A stretch of 64,000 bases of DNA from Streptomyces iranensis (GTDB taxonomy: Bacteria > Actinomycetota > Actinomycetes > Streptomycetales > Streptomycetaceae), in contig NZ_JAGGLR010000005.1 of the NCBI RefSeq assembly GCF_017874715.1, positions 310,001 to 374,000 on the forward strand. The letters are read 5' to 3'. Shown in pieces: positions 51,624 to 61,017 of the stretch (position 1 is its first letter; every line of letters starts with the position of its first letter). Under the pieces are notes generated by a model. It was not told the DNA's origin. It did not search any database and saw only the letters and a program-made list of their open reading frames with translations. Position numbers and translations under genes: made by a program.

Positions 51624-53114
51624 TCAGCGTCCGTGGGCGCTGTGGGTGTCCTGGATCCGCTGCCACGACTTCGGCCGCACCGGCGCCTTGGCCGGGCTCA
51701 CCTCCGCCGCCCGCGCCTGCTCGGCGGCCGGCTTCGACGGGGTGAACAGCCAGGTGTCGAAGAGCGAGGCCAGCGGCTTGCCCGACACCTTCTCCGCATA
51801 GGTCACGAAGTCCTTGACGGAGGCGTTCCCGTACCGGTGCTCCGCCGTCCAGCCCTTCAGGATCGCGAAGAAGTCCTTGTCGCCGATGTGGTTCCGCAGC
51901 GCCTGGAGGGCCAGCGCGCCCCGGTCGTACACCGCGTCATGGAACTGGTTCTCCGCCCCCGGGTTGCCCGGCTCGACCTTCCAGAAGGGGTCGTCGGCCG
52001 GGTAGGAGGCGTAGGTGTAGTCCGCCAGTTCCTGCGCGGTGCCCTCGCCCTCCTTCTCCGACCACAGCCACTGCGCATAGCTGGCGAAGCCCTCGTTGAT
52101 CCAGATGTCGCGCCAGTCCTTCAGCGAGACGCTGTCGCCGAACCACTGATGGGCCAGCTCATGCACGATCAGCGAGGTGTTCGCGCCCTTGGCGAACCCC
52201 TTCGGGCTGTAGAACGGCCGGGTCTGGGTCTCCAGCGCGTAGCCCGTGGGCACATTGGGCACATAGCCGCCCAGCGCGTCGAAGGGGTACGGTCCGAAGA
52301 CCGTGGACTCCCAGTCCACGATCTCCGCCGACCGCTCCACGCTGGCCCGCGCCGCCCCCGCGTTGTCCCCGAGGTCCTTGCTGTAGGCGTTGATCACCGG
52401 CAGACCGTTGGCGGTGGTGTCCGTCGTGATGTCGAACTTGCCTACCGCCAGCGTGGCCAGATAGGTGGCCTGCGGCTTGCTGGAGCGCCAGTTGTAGCGG
52501 GTCCAGCCCAGTTGGGAACTGGTCGACTGCAGGGTGCCGTTGCTGATCGCCTGCGTTCCGTCCGGCACCGCCACCGATACGTCGTAGGTGGCCTTGTCCA
52601 GCGGATGGTCATTGCTCGGGAACCACCACCACGCCGACTCCGGCTCATTGGCCGCGATCCCGCCGTCCGGGGTGCGCAGCCAGGAGGTGAAACCGTTCGC
52701 CACGACCTTCGAGGGCGTACCGCTGTAGCGCACGACCACGGTGAAGGGGCGGCCGGAGGTCAGCGGCGCGGCCGGGGTGATCTCCAGTTCATGATCGCCG
52801 GTTGCCTTGAAGGCGGCCTTCTTCCCGCCCACCAGCACCTCGCTCACATCGAGCGCGAAGTCCAGGTTGAACCGGGACAGATCCTGCCGGGCGTCGGCCA
52901 CGATCGTCGCCGTGCCCTCCAGCCGGTCCGTCTTCGGCTGGTATTTCAGCCGCAGGTCGTAATGGGAGACGTCGTACCCGCCGTTGCCGTAAGAGGGGTA
53001 GTAGGAGTCCCCGATGCCGGGGGCGCCCGGCGTGGCATCGGCCGCCGATGCCGGGATCGCCAGCAGCAGGCAGGCCGCGGCCGCGCCCGGGACGAGGAGT
53101 CTGTGGTGACGCAC
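51624..53114 (-). CDS. Secreted M1-family zinc metallopeptidase (aminopeptidase N-like)
   Basis: A 496-aa exported enzyme. The signal peptide is RHHRLLVPGAAAACLLLAIPASAADA. The M1 N-terminal beta domain has PNVPTGYALETQTRPFY in place of the usual GAMEN loop. The gluzincin motif HELAHQW is followed by the third zinc ligand Glu in NEGFASYAQW. It is shorter than E. coli PepN (870 aa) and lacks the large C-terminal helical domain, like other secreted Streptomyces M1 enzymes. GTG start at 53114. Divergent from the S15 peptidase gene. Confidence 0.92.
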   Translation of the reverse strand: MRHHRLLVPGAAAACLLLAIPASAADATPGAPGIGDSYYPSYGNGGYDVSHYDLRLKYQPKTDRLEGTATIVADARQDLSRFNLDFALDVSEVLVGGKKAAFKATGDHELEITPAAPLTSGRPFTVVVRYSGTPSKVVANGFTSWLRTPDGGIAANEPESAWWWFPSNDHPLDKATYDVSVAVPDGTQAISNGTLQSTSSQLGWTRYNWRSSKPQATYLATLAVGKFDITTDTTANGLPVINAYSKDLGDNAGAARASVERSAEIVDWESTVFGPYPFDALGGYVPNVPTGYALETQTRPFYSPKGFAKGANTSLIVHELAHQWFGDSVSLKDWRDIWINEGFASYAQWLWSEKEGEGTAQELADYTYASYPADDPFWKVEPGNPGAENQFHDAVYDRGALALQALRNHIGDKDFFAILKGWTAEHRYGNASVKDFVTYAEKVSGKPLASLFDTWLFTPSKPAAEQARAAEVSPAKAPVRPKSWQRIQDTHSAHGR

Positions 53115-53299
53115 GAGTCCTCCAACTCGTAGGGGAGAACGATCACTCGTGACCTTATGTACTCCTCACTCGCACCTCACGTCCATCACGCCGTCCGACA
53201 TCCAATCGACATCCGGACGCAATGGGCATCGACTCGGACACGCCCAGGACCCGTATCGCCCTCTTCTGTACAGGAGTTGACTCGCGCTACCGTCCGCCC

Positions 53300-55318
53300 G
53301 TGCTGCTACAGACGCGGAGATCCCGCATCCCCTGGACCACACTCGTGCTGTCGGCGGTCACCGCGCTGGTCGCCGCCGTCATATCGCTGCTGCCACCGCT
53401 CGGCGCCCCGGCCGCCCACGCCGCCTCCGCCGCGCAGAGCAGATCGGACGGCGGACCGGGCGGCCCATCAGAAAGCAGACCCGTCTACTCCTACGAGAAC
53501 GCCATCCGCGAATCCGTATGGGTGGACACCACGATCGACGGCGACGCGGACGGACGGACCGACCGGGTCGCCGTCGACATCGTGCGGCCACGCGAACCCG
53601 CCGCTCAGGGCCGCCGCGTCCCCGTCATCATGGACGCCAGCCCGTACTACTCCTGCTGCGGGCGCGGCAACGAGAGCCAGACCAAGACCTATGACGCGGC
53701 CGGGAATCCGGTCCAATTCCCGCTCTTCTACGACAACTACTTCGTACCGCGCGGCTACGCCACCGTCCTGGTCGACCTCGCCGGAACCAACCGCTCCGAC
53801 GGCTGTGTGGACGTCGGCGGCCGCTCCGACATCCTCTCCGCCAAGGCCGTGGTCGACTGGCTGAACGGCCGCGCCGCCGCGTACAGCGCCCGCACCGGCG
53901 GGGAGCGGATCAAGGCGAGCTGGTCCAACGGCGCCACCGGCATGATCGGCAAGAGCTACGACGGCACCATCGCCAACGGGGTCGCCGCCACCGGCGTCAA
54001 GGGGCTCAAGACCATCGTGCCCATCGGCGCCATCTCCTCCTGGTACGACTACTACTTCGCCAAGGGCGCCGCGCTCTTCGGCTCCGGCCCCGACGGGCTC
54101 TCGGCCGCCGTTGAGAGCGATGACGCCCACGCCCGCTGCGCCGCCGTACAGAAACGCCTGGTCGAGGGCGCCCCGCGGAACGGCGACTGGACCGGTCTGT
54201 GGACCGACCGCACTTACGTACCGGCCGTGGACAAGGTGCGGGCCAGCGTCTTCGCCGTCCACGGGGCGCAGGACCTCAACGTCCGCACCAAGCACCTCGG
54301 ACAGTGGTGGAACGCCCTCGCCGACGCGGGCGTCGAGCGCAAGATCTGGCTCTCGCAGACCGGGCATGTCGACCCGTTCGACTACCGGCGCGGGGAGTGG
54401 GTGCGCACCCTGCACCGCTGGTTCGACCACTACCTCCTCGGCGTCGACAACGGCATCGAGCGCGAGCCGATGGCCGATGTCGAGCGCGCCCCCGACCAGT
54501 GGTCCACCGACCGGGTCTGGCCCCCCTCCGGCACCCAGCAGACCACCCTGCGCCCGCGCGGCGGCGCCACGGCGGGAGTGGGCGTGCTCGGCACCGAGCG
54601 GGCCGGGCCCGGCGCGACCGAGACGTTCACCGACGACCCCGCGCTGAGCGAGGCCGACTGGTCCGCGGCGATCGACACCTCGACGCCCGGCAAGGCGGGC
54701 TTCACCACCGGTCCACTCGAGAAGGACCTGCGGCTGTCCGGCTCCGGCACGGTCACCGTCACCGCCACGCCCTCCACCACCAGCGCCCATCTCTCCGCGG
54801 TCCTGGTCGACCTCGGACCGGCCACCATCCGCGACTACACGGCGGCGGGCGAGGGGATCACCACCCTCGACCGGCGCACCTGCTGGGGCAGCAGCACGGA
54901 GGGCGACAGCGCCTGCTTCAAGGAGACCGCCGCCGACAAGGAGGACGTGGACTACACGGTCTTCAGCCGGGGCTGGGCCGACCTTGGTCACTCCGCGGAC
55001 GACGGCAAGGGCCGCCCGCTGACCCCCGGCAAGGCGTACACCATCACCCTCGACCTCGCGGCGACCGACCATGTCGTCCCGGCCGGTCACCGCCTCGGCT
55101 TGATCATCGCCGGTACCGACGCGGGCCTCCTCGAACCGCCGTCCACCACCCCGCGGCTCACCCTGGACCTGCCCCGCACCTCGGCCCGTCTGCCGCTGGT
55201 CGGCGGCGCCCCGAAGGCCGCGGCCGCCCCCTCGCGCACGGCGGCCACACCGCCCCTGAAGGGCGTACGGGCCCCGCACCACCGGACCCCGCTCCCGTCC
55301 ATGTCCACCCGCGGCTGA
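53300..55318 (+). CDS. Secreted Xaa-Pro dipeptidyl-peptidase / CocE-type S15 hydrolase
   Basis: A 672-aa exported serine peptidase. The signal peptide (RRSRIPWTTLVLSAVTALVAAVISLL) ends near residue 45. In the S15 alpha/beta domain the nucleophile Ser is in IGKSYDG and the acid and His are in the GAQDLNV and GHVDPFDYRRG regions. A C-terminal jelly-roll PepX_C-type domain (FTTGPLEKDLRLSGSGTVTVT to GHRLGLIIAG) follows. The segment YYSCCGRGNESQTKTY near residue 120 is unusual. It removes Xaa-Pro dipeptides from peptide N-termini. The GTG at 53300 gives a clean signal peptide; an in-frame ATG at 53222 would add 26 residues. Confidence 0.88.
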   Translation: MLLQTRRSRIPWTTLVLSAVTALVAAVISLLPPLGAPAAHAASAAQSRSDGGPGGPSESRPVYSYENAIRESVWVDTTIDGDADGRTDRVAVDIVRPREPAAQGRRVPVIMDASPYYSCCGRGNESQTKTYDAAGNPVQFPLFYDNYFVPRGYATVLVDLAGTNRSDGCVDVGGRSDILSAKAVVDWLNGRAAAYSARTGGERIKASWSNGATGMIGKSYDGTIANGVAATGVKGLKTIVPIGAISSWYDYYFAKGAALFGSGPDGLSAAVESDDAHARCAAVQKRLVEGAPRNGDWTGLWTDRTYVPAVDKVRASVFAVHGAQDLNVRTKHLGQWWNALADAGVERKIWLSQTGHVDPFDYRRGEWVRTLHRWFDHYLLGVDNGIEREPMADVERAPDQWSTDRVWPPSGTQQTTLRPRGGATAGVGVLGTERAGPGATETFTDDPALSEADWSAAIDTSTPGKAGFTTGPLEKDLRLSGSGTVTVTATPSTTSAHLSAVLVDLGPATIRDYTAAGEGITTLDRRTCWGSSTEGDSACFKETAADKEDVDYTVFSRGWADLGHSADDGKGRPLTPGKAYTITLDLAATDHVVPAGHRLGLIIAGTDAGLLEPPSTTPRLTLDLPRTSARLPLVGGAPKAAAAPSRTAATPPLKGVRAPHHRTPLPSMSTRG

Positions 55319-55426
55319 ACCCGCGCCGGTGGGTCCCCGCCGCCGCGCGGGGCCCACCGGCGGCGGTCCCGGCAGGACGCCATCACCGATATCGCCCCCG
55401 CATCCCCTCACCCCAGGAGGTCCTTC

Positions 55427-56749
55427 GTGTTCTCGCGGTCACCCCTCATCCGCAGCGCCACTTGCGGCGCGATCGGTGCGCTGCTGACCGGGTCGTTCCT
55501 CAGCGCGCCCGCGCGGGCCGAACAGCGCCCGCCGCGTACGGGGTTCGAGGTCAGCCATGGCGCACGGTGGACCACCCAGGCCGAGGAGGCGGACTTCCTC
55601 ACGGCCGTCGACAAGGCCGCACCGCGCGTCGCCGTCGACCGGATCGGCGCCACCGCGCAGGGGCGGCCGCTGCGGCTGGTGCGGATCGGCGCACCGGCCG
55701 CGCCCGCCGATCCGGTCCGGGCGGCGCGCGGCAACGTCCTGCTGCTGATCTGCTCCCAGCACGGCGACGAGCCCTCAGGCCGCGAGGCGTGTCTGTCCAC
55801 CATCCGCGACCTCGCCTACGCCAAGGACGGCCGGACGCGGCGCTTCCTGGAGCGCACCCAGGTGCTCGTCGTCCCGACCGCCAACCCCGACGGCCGTGCC
55901 GCCGACACCCGCGGCAACTCCGACGGCGTGGACATCAACCGCGACCACATCGCGCTCTCCACCGCCGAGTCCCGCGCGATGGCGGGCGTCATCCGCGACT
56001 GGCGCCCGGACACCGTCCACGACCTGCACGAGTACGGGGCGACCGAGCCGTACTACGTGAAGGACCTGCTGGCGCTGTGGCCGCGCAACCTCAACACTTC
56101 AGGCCCGGTGCACCGCGAGGCGCGGACCCTGTCGGACGCCTATGTGCGCCCCGGCGTCGAGGCCGCGGGACACACCACCGGCGTCTACGGCATCTGGACC
56201 GACCCCGAGACCGGCGAGCCGGTCAAGCAGGTGGCGGGCGACGGCCAGGAGCGGATCCTGCGCAACACCGCGGGCGTCAAGACTGCCGTCGGGCTGCTGG
56301 TCGAGACCCGGGTCGATCCGCTCACCGACGCCGAGAAGGCCGACCCCGCCCTCAACAACCGCCGCCGGGTGGGCTCCCATCTGGCGGCCCTGAACGGCAC
56401 CTTCGACTTCATCGCTCAGCGGCGCGCCCGGATCGAGGCGGCCACGACGGCGGCGCGGCTGGCCGGTTACGCCGACCGGGGCCCGGTCTACCTGGGCGGC
56501 GCCGACAACGAACCGCCGGAGGAGGACACGGTCCTCCAGGATCCGCCGTGCGGCTACTGGCTGGACGCCGAGAGCTACGGCGAGGTGCGGGACGAACTGG
56601 CCCTGCACGGGGTGAAGGCGCGGCCCGTCAAGCGCGATGGCAGCGCCTTCGTACCGCTGCGCCAGTCGGCCCGCGCGCTGGTGCCGCTGCTGCTGGACGG
56701 CCGCGCCGCGTACCACCTCACCGCGGGGCAGCCAGTGGACATATGCTGA
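55427..56749 (+). CDS. Secreted M14-family zinc carboxypeptidase
   Basis: A 440-aa exported metallopeptidase. The signal peptide is SRSPLIRSATCGAIGALLTGSFLSAPARA. Zinc ligands are in HGDEPSG (HxxE), the second His in DLHEYG, and the likely catalytic Glu in LLVETRVDP; NPDGRA and GVDINRDH are further M14 segments. It cleaves C-terminal residues or cell-wall peptides; the GVDINRDH/HEYG subtype is common in Streptomyces. GTG start preceded by AGGAGG. It follows the S15 gene after 108 bases in the same direction. Confidence 0.9.
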   Translation: MFSRSPLIRSATCGAIGALLTGSFLSAPARAEQRPPRTGFEVSHGARWTTQAEEADFLTAVDKAAPRVAVDRIGATAQGRPLRLVRIGAPAAPADPVRAARGNVLLLICSQHGDEPSGREACLSTIRDLAYAKDGRTRRFLERTQVLVVPTANPDGRAADTRGNSDGVDINRDHIALSTAESRAMAGVIRDWRPDTVHDLHEYGATEPYYVKDLLALWPRNLNTSGPVHREARTLSDAYVRPGVEAAGHTTGVYGIWTDPETGEPVKQVAGDGQERILRNTAGVKTAVGLLVETRVDPLTDAEKADPALNNRRRVGSHLAALNGTFDFIAQRRARIEAATTAARLAGYADRGPVYLGGADNEPPEEDTVLQDPPCGYWLDAESYGEVRDELALHGVKARPVKRDGSAFVPLRQSARALVPLLLDGRAAYHLTAGQPVDIC

Positions 56750-56776
56750 CATAACGCATTGACGGCATGGGAAAAC

Positions 56777-56794
56777 ACCGGCCCCATGGCCGGT
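56777..56794. terminator. Small hairpin ACCGGCC-CCAT-GGCCGGT
   Basis: A perfect 7-bp stem with a 4-base loop 28 bases after the M14 stop and 70 bases before the BCCT gene. It may end the peptidase transcript or be a regulatory hairpin in the BCCT leader. Confidence 0.45.
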
Positions 56795-56863
56795 TGGCAT
56801 GCATCCCAGAGTCCTGGGTAGCCGAAAATCCGTCAGATAAACCTCCAGTGAAAGGGCTCTTGC

Positions 56864-58642
56864 GTGCCGCAGACAGGTACACCCACGGGGGACGTCAGCG
56901 GCGATCCCCCGGGGACCAAGGATTCTCCCGGCTCCGACCCCGCCGCCGGTCATCGGACCCCCCAGACGGACCGCGTGGTCTTCGGCGTCTCCGCCGCGCT
57001 CACGCTGGCCTTCGTCATCTGGGGGGCGGTGGCCACCGACACCCTGGAGAGCGTCTCCAACAGCATGCTCTCCGGGCTGATCCACAACGGTGGATGGGCC
57101 TTCGTCCTGACCGCGTCGGGATTCGTGATCTTCGCCCTCTGGCTGGCCATGAGCCGCTACGGCAAGATCACCCTCGGAAAGGAGGGCGAGGAACCCGAAT
57201 TCCGCACCGTCTCATGGGTCGCGATGATGTTCAGCGCGGGCATGGGCATCGGTTTGATGTTCTACGGCGTGAGCGAGCCGCTGTCGCACTTCATGACCCC
57301 GCCGCCCGGGACCGACCCCGGGACCTCGGCCGAGAAGATGCAGACCGCGATGTCCACCACGCTCTTCCACTGGACGCTGCACCCCTGGGCCATCTACGCG
57401 GTAGTCGGCCTGGCCATCGCGTACAGCACCTTCCGCCGCGGCCGCCGGCAGACCATCAGCGCGGTCTTCACGCCCCTCATGGGCTCCAAGAACGCCAACG
57501 GCTGGGGCGGCCGGGTCATCGACATACTGGCCATCTTCGCCACGCTCTTCGGCTCCGCCGCCTCGCTCGGCCTCGGCGCGCTGCAGATCGGCAGCGGTAT
57601 CGAGGTGCTGGGCTGGAAGAACGACGTGGGCACCGGGCTGCTGGTCACCGTCATCGCGGTCCTGACGGTGGCCTTCATCGCGTCCGCCGTCTCCGGTGTC
57701 GCCAAGGGCATCCAGTGGCTGTCCAACATCAATATGGTGCTCGCGCTCTTCCTCGCGGTCTTCGTCTTCGTGGCCGGGCCGACCATCATCATCCTCGATA
57801 TGGTTCCGACCTCCGTGGCCTCCTACGTCGGCGACCTGGCACAGCTGGCCGGCCGCACCGAGGCGACCGGCGGCGAGTCGGTCGCGTCGTGGCTGGGCGA
57901 CTGGACCGTCTTCTACTGGGCCTGGTGGATCTCGTGGACGCCGTTCGTCGGCATGTTCATCGCCCGGATCAGCCGGGGCCGCACCATCCGGCAGTTCGTG
58001 GGCGGCGTCATCCTGGTGCCGAGCACGGTCAGCCTGATCTGGTTCGCCATCTTCGGCAGCTCGGCGATGAAGCTGCAGGACATGGGCCGGCTCGGCGACG
58101 ACTCCACCCCCGAAGGCCGGCTGTTCGCGGTGCTGCACGAGTACCCGATCGCCACGGTCATGAGCGTCCTGGTCATGATCCTCGTCGGCATCTTCTTCGT
58201 CTCCGGCGCCGACGCGGCGTCCATCGTGATGGGCACGCTCTCGCAGAAGGGCACCTTCGAGCCGACCCGCTTCGTCGTCGTCTTCTGGGGCGTGGTCACC
58301 GGCGCGGTGGCGGCCGTCATGCTGCTGATCGGCGGTGGTGAGGACGATGCCCTCACCGGGTTGCAGAACCTGACGATCCTGGTGGCGGCGCCCTTCACCC
58401 TGGTGATGGTGGGGCTGTGCTGGGCGCTGATGAAGGATCTGCGCCGCGATCCGCTGATCGTGCGGGGCGAGCGGGGCGAGGAGGCCGTCGAGATGGCGGT
58501 CATCGCTGGTCACGAGAAGTACGACGGCGAGTTCGAGATCCGTATCGGCCCGGTGAGGAACGGCGACGGCGCTCTCGGTGACGCCGCCGCCGGAGAGGAC
58601 AGTGGCGGGAAGCAGCCTGCCACCGCACCGGAGAAGAAGTAG
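56864..58642 (+). CDS. BCCT-family betaine/carnitine/choline transporter
   Basis: A 592-aa membrane protein with 12 predicted spans. Family signatures are MFSAGMGIGLMFYGVSEPLSHF, FHWTLHPWAIYAVVGLAIAYS, and WWISWTPFVGMFIARISRGRTIRQF, which carries the aromatic substrate box. BCCT carriers are Na+- or H+-coupled importers of glycine betaine, choline or carnitine, often activated by osmotic stress. A roughly 50-residue acidic C-terminal tail is predicted in the cytoplasm. GTG start at 56864. The choline oxidation operon is 41 kb away, but the two could act together in osmoprotection (inference). Confidence 0.93.
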   Translation: MPQTGTPTGDVSGDPPGTKDSPGSDPAAGHRTPQTDRVVFGVSAALTLAFVIWGAVATDTLESVSNSMLSGLIHNGGWAFVLTASGFVIFALWLAMSRYGKITLGKEGEEPEFRTVSWVAMMFSAGMGIGLMFYGVSEPLSHFMTPPPGTDPGTSAEKMQTAMSTTLFHWTLHPWAIYAVVGLAIAYSTFRRGRRQTISAVFTPLMGSKNANGWGGRVIDILAIFATLFGSAASLGLGALQIGSGIEVLGWKNDVGTGLLVTVIAVLTVAFIASAVSGVAKGIQWLSNINMVLALFLAVFVFVAGPTIIILDMVPTSVASYVGDLAQLAGRTEATGGESVASWLGDWTVFYWAWWISWTPFVGMFIARISRGRTIRQFVGGVILVPSTVSLIWFAIFGSSAMKLQDMGRLGDDSTPEGRLFAVLHEYPIATVMSVLVMILVGIFFVSGADAASIVMGTLSQKGTFEPTRFVVVFWGVVTGAVAAVMLLIGGGEDDALTGLQNLTILVAAPFTLVMVGLCWALMKDLRRDPLIVRGERGEEAVEMAVIAGHEKYDGEFEIRIGPVRNGDGALGDAAAGEDSGGKQPATAPEKK

Positions 58643-58649
58643 CTCCTCG

Positions 58650-58684
58650 GGAGGGCCGGGCCGATTCGGTCGGACCGGCCCTCC
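58650..58684. terminator. Hairpin between convergent genes, 10-bp perfect stem plus inner stem
   Basis: GGAGGGCCGG (58650-58659) pairs with CCGGCCCTCC (58675-58684); inside, CCGA and TCGG extend the fold around a TTCGG loop. It starts 8 bases after the BCCT stop and ends 7 bases before the leftward oxidoreductase stop, so it serves both. Confidence 0.75.
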
Positions 58685-58690
58685 GCTCGT

Positions 58691-59647
58691 TCACCGACCT
58701 ATCAGCAGCCGGAATGCCTCTTCGGCGCAGCCCCAGGCGACCGTGACGCCCGCGCCGCCGTGGCCGTAGTTGTGGACGCAGGCTCCGCCGCCCGGCAGCT
58801 CTTCCCTCTCCAGCCGCACCCGCGACCGCGCCGGCCGCAGCCCCACTCGATGGGCCAGCACGCGGGCGTGGGCCACCTGGGGGTGGACGCGGGCGCAGCG
58901 CGCCACGATCGCCTCCGCCGTCGCGGGATCGGGCTCCAGGCTCCAGGCGTTCTCCCGTGCGGTGCCGCCGAGCACCAGGCCGTAGGGCTGCGGCAGCGCG
59001 TACAGCGTGTCCGGCGAGTGGGGGTCCGCGGCCACCAGCCACTCCGTCACGCCCGGGTTCTCCACGACCACGAGCTGCCCCTGCACCGGGTGCACCTCGG
59101 TGTCGGGCACCAGCTCCCGCGCGCCCAGGCCCGTGCAGTTGACGACGAGCGGAGCGGCCCGGCCGGCCTCGGCGAGTGAGGTCACGGCCCGCTCCTCGAC
59201 CCTGCCGCCCGCGGCCGTAAGGCGCCGCCGCAGATAGCCGAGGTAGGCCGGCATGTCGACCAGCGGGACGCGGGCCCGCAGGCCCACCGCGAAGCCGTCC
59301 GGCAGCTCGTCGGGGCGCCCCTGCCGCAGCCCCGGCACCGCAGCCGCCCACGGCCCCAGGTCCCCGGTGCCGATGCCCGCCTGAACCCCCTCGACCTGGC
59401 GGACGCCGGTCTCCGCCGGACGCCGGGCCAGTGCGGTCAGGGTGTGCAGCGTCCGTACGGACCAGGTCGTCACCTGCTCCTCCGGCTCGATGCGGTACGG
59501 CCACCACAGCCCTCCGGCCACGGCCGACGTGGTGCGCCCGGTCGGGTCGCGGGTCCACACCGCTACCCGCAGGCCGCCCTCGGCCAGCACGATGGCGCTG
59601 GTCAGGCCGATGACCCCAGCGCCGACGACGATCGCATCCCATGTCAT
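58691..59647 (-). CDS. FAD-dependent D-amino-acid oxidase-like oxidoreductase
   Basis: A 318-aa DAO-family flavoenzyme. The dinucleotide-binding VVGAGVIGLTSA is at residues 7-18, SAVAGGLWWPYR is the flavin-phosphate loop, VVNCTGLGARELV lies in the middle, and NYGHGGAGVTVAWG at the C-terminus is diagnostic for D-amino-acid oxidase. RPARSRVRLE supplies the carboxylate-binding Arg. It oxidises D-amino acids (or glycine/sarcosine) to imino acids with H2O2 formation. Convergent with the BCCT gene. Substrate range is inferred from family only. Confidence 0.88.
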   Translation of the reverse strand: MTWDAIVVGAGVIGLTSAIVLAEGGLRVAVWTRDPTGRTTSAVAGGLWWPYRIEPEEQVTTWSVRTLHTLTALARRPAETGVRQVEGVQAGIGTGDLGPWAAAVPGLRQGRPDELPDGFAVGLRARVPLVDMPAYLGYLRRRLTAAGGRVEERAVTSLAEAGRAAPLVVNCTGLGARELVPDTEVHPVQGQLVVVENPGVTEWLVAADPHSPDTLYALPQPYGLVLGGTARENAWSLEPDPATAEAIVARCARVHPQVAHARVLAHRVGLRPARSRVRLEREELPGGGACVHNYGHGGAGVTVAWGCAEEAFRLLIGR

Positions 59648-59800
59648 GTGCGGAGGCTATCCCCGGGGTGGCGGGACCCGTCGGCCCTCCATGGCACCGG
59701 CCCGCCTCCCGTCCGTCCCCGCGCTCCGGATTCATCCCTTGTAGCGGTGTGCGCAGGGCGAGTCGCGGCCATGGTGTCGCAAAGCGGGAATACTTGGACC

Positions 59801-60832
59801 ATGAACCCCACGTACGTGACCTTCGGGCTGACGCCGGCGGTGCGCGCCGGCGGTGTCCTGGCCAACGGCACGTACCACATACACCGCGATTTCCTGGACT
59901 TCGTGGTGGACGGCCGACCGCTGCTGCGACGCCTCGCCCATCTCGACGCGGTCTCGCCGCTCGCTTCCGGGCTCGGCCCGTCCATCTTCACCGAACAGGT
60001 CCGCAGGCTGTTGCTGGAGACCGACGCGCCGTTGGAGGGCGGCCGGTTCGTCGTCTACGGCTGCCCGGAGTGCGAGGGGCTGGAGTGCGGCGCCGTCACC
60101 GCGGTGATCGAGCGCGACGGGGCGGACTTCGTCTGGCGGGATTTCGTCTGGCAGACGGACGAGAGCCCCGACATCGACCTCAACGGCTACCACGGCATCG
60201 GCCCGTACCGCTTCCGCGGCGAGCAGTACCGCGCCGCCCTGGAGCGGCTGCTGCTCACCGACGGCGCGCACGAGGTCCCGACCGGCCCCCGGGTGTTGCT
60301 GATCGGGCAGCGCGCGGCCGTTCTCGCCAGACTCGCCGCGGCGCTGCGGCGCATCGGCATCGGCGCCGAGATCACTCTTGACGCGGTGGGGGCGCTCGCC
60401 GAGGAGCTGCGGAAGTACCGAGCGGTGGTCTTCGGCCGCACGGTCGGCCAGGAGGAGCGCGACGCCGTACGGGACGCCTTCGCGGCCGCGCGTTCCCAGG
60501 CGGTCCTGGTCACCGCGCTCGCCCCCATCGTCCCCGTGCTCGTCGCCCAGGTCGAACAGGCCCTGGAACGCACCCCCTGCGACCGCCGCCTCGTCGGCCT
60601 CACGGCGGGCGGCGGCGAGGCGGTGGTGGAGGTGGCCTCCGAGTGCCGGGTGAGGCTGGTCGCCCACCGGCTCGACCGGCTCTCCCGCACCCATGCGCAT
60701 GAGCTCTTCGACGCCTCGGTGGAGCCGGGGATCCATCGGATTCCCCTGGCGGCGAGGGCGGTGCGGGGCCAGTCGTTCGTGGTGGCCAGCACGAACGACG
60801 TGGTTCTGGTGACGCCGGTGGCGCGCCGATAG
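59801..60832 (+). CDS. Unknown protein with N-terminal CxxCx4C cluster and Rossmann-like C-terminal half
   Basis: A 343-aa cytoplasmic protein I do not recognise for certain. The N-terminal 150 residues carry a cysteine cluster at Cys88, Cys91 and Cys96 (YGCPECEGLECG), which could bind a metal. From about residue 165 a Rossmann-like start (RVLLIGQRAAVLARLAAALRRIG) suggests a nucleotide-binding domain. No membrane span. The ATG at 59801 is taken; an in-frame ATG ten codons earlier (59771) is the alternative, and neither has a good ribosome site. It is divergent from the DAO-type gene. Confidence 0.75.
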   Translation: MNPTYVTFGLTPAVRAGGVLANGTYHIHRDFLDFVVDGRPLLRRLAHLDAVSPLASGLGPSIFTEQVRRLLLETDAPLEGGRFVVYGCPECEGLECGAVTAVIERDGADFVWRDFVWQTDESPDIDLNGYHGIGPYRFRGEQYRAALERLLLTDGAHEVPTGPRVLLIGQRAAVLARLAAALRRIGIGAEITLDAVGALAEELRKYRAVVFGRTVGQEERDAVRDAFAAARSQAVLVTALAPIVPVLVAQVEQALERTPCDRRLVGLTAGGGEAVVEVASECRVRLVAHRLDRLSRTHAHELFDASVEPGIHRIPLAARAVRGQSFVVASTNDVVLVTPVARR

Positions 60833-60952
60833 GGCTCGCTCCCGGGCTCGCTCCCGGGCCCGGTTCCCCGGTCTGGGGCGTGCCCCTCGAACGCTGGAAA
60901 CGCGTCCGCCCTTGCGGCCGGTTGAGGAGCGAGGGGTTCGGGGCGAACCTTG

Positions 60953-61006
60953 GCCGACGCGGCACCAGGAGCCGACGCGGCACCAGGAGCCGACGCGGCA
61001 CTAGGA
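60953..61006 (+). repeat. Three tandem 18-bp repeats forming the ABC-F promoter region
   Basis: GCCGACGCGGCACCAGGA occurs at 60953-60970 and 60971-60988; the third copy (60989-61006) differs by one C-to-T change, which creates TAGGAT (61002-61007). TAGGAT is a good Streptomyces -10 hexamer, and it lies 10 bases before the ABC-F ATG. Confidence 0.8.
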
Positions 61007-61017
61007 TCGGCCCTCTG

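Noticed and set aside
53468..55411. A 647-codon antisense frame across the S15 peptidase
   Set aside because: Low-complexity Gly/Ala/Val/Arg text; the sense gene has a signal peptide and catalytic serine motif.
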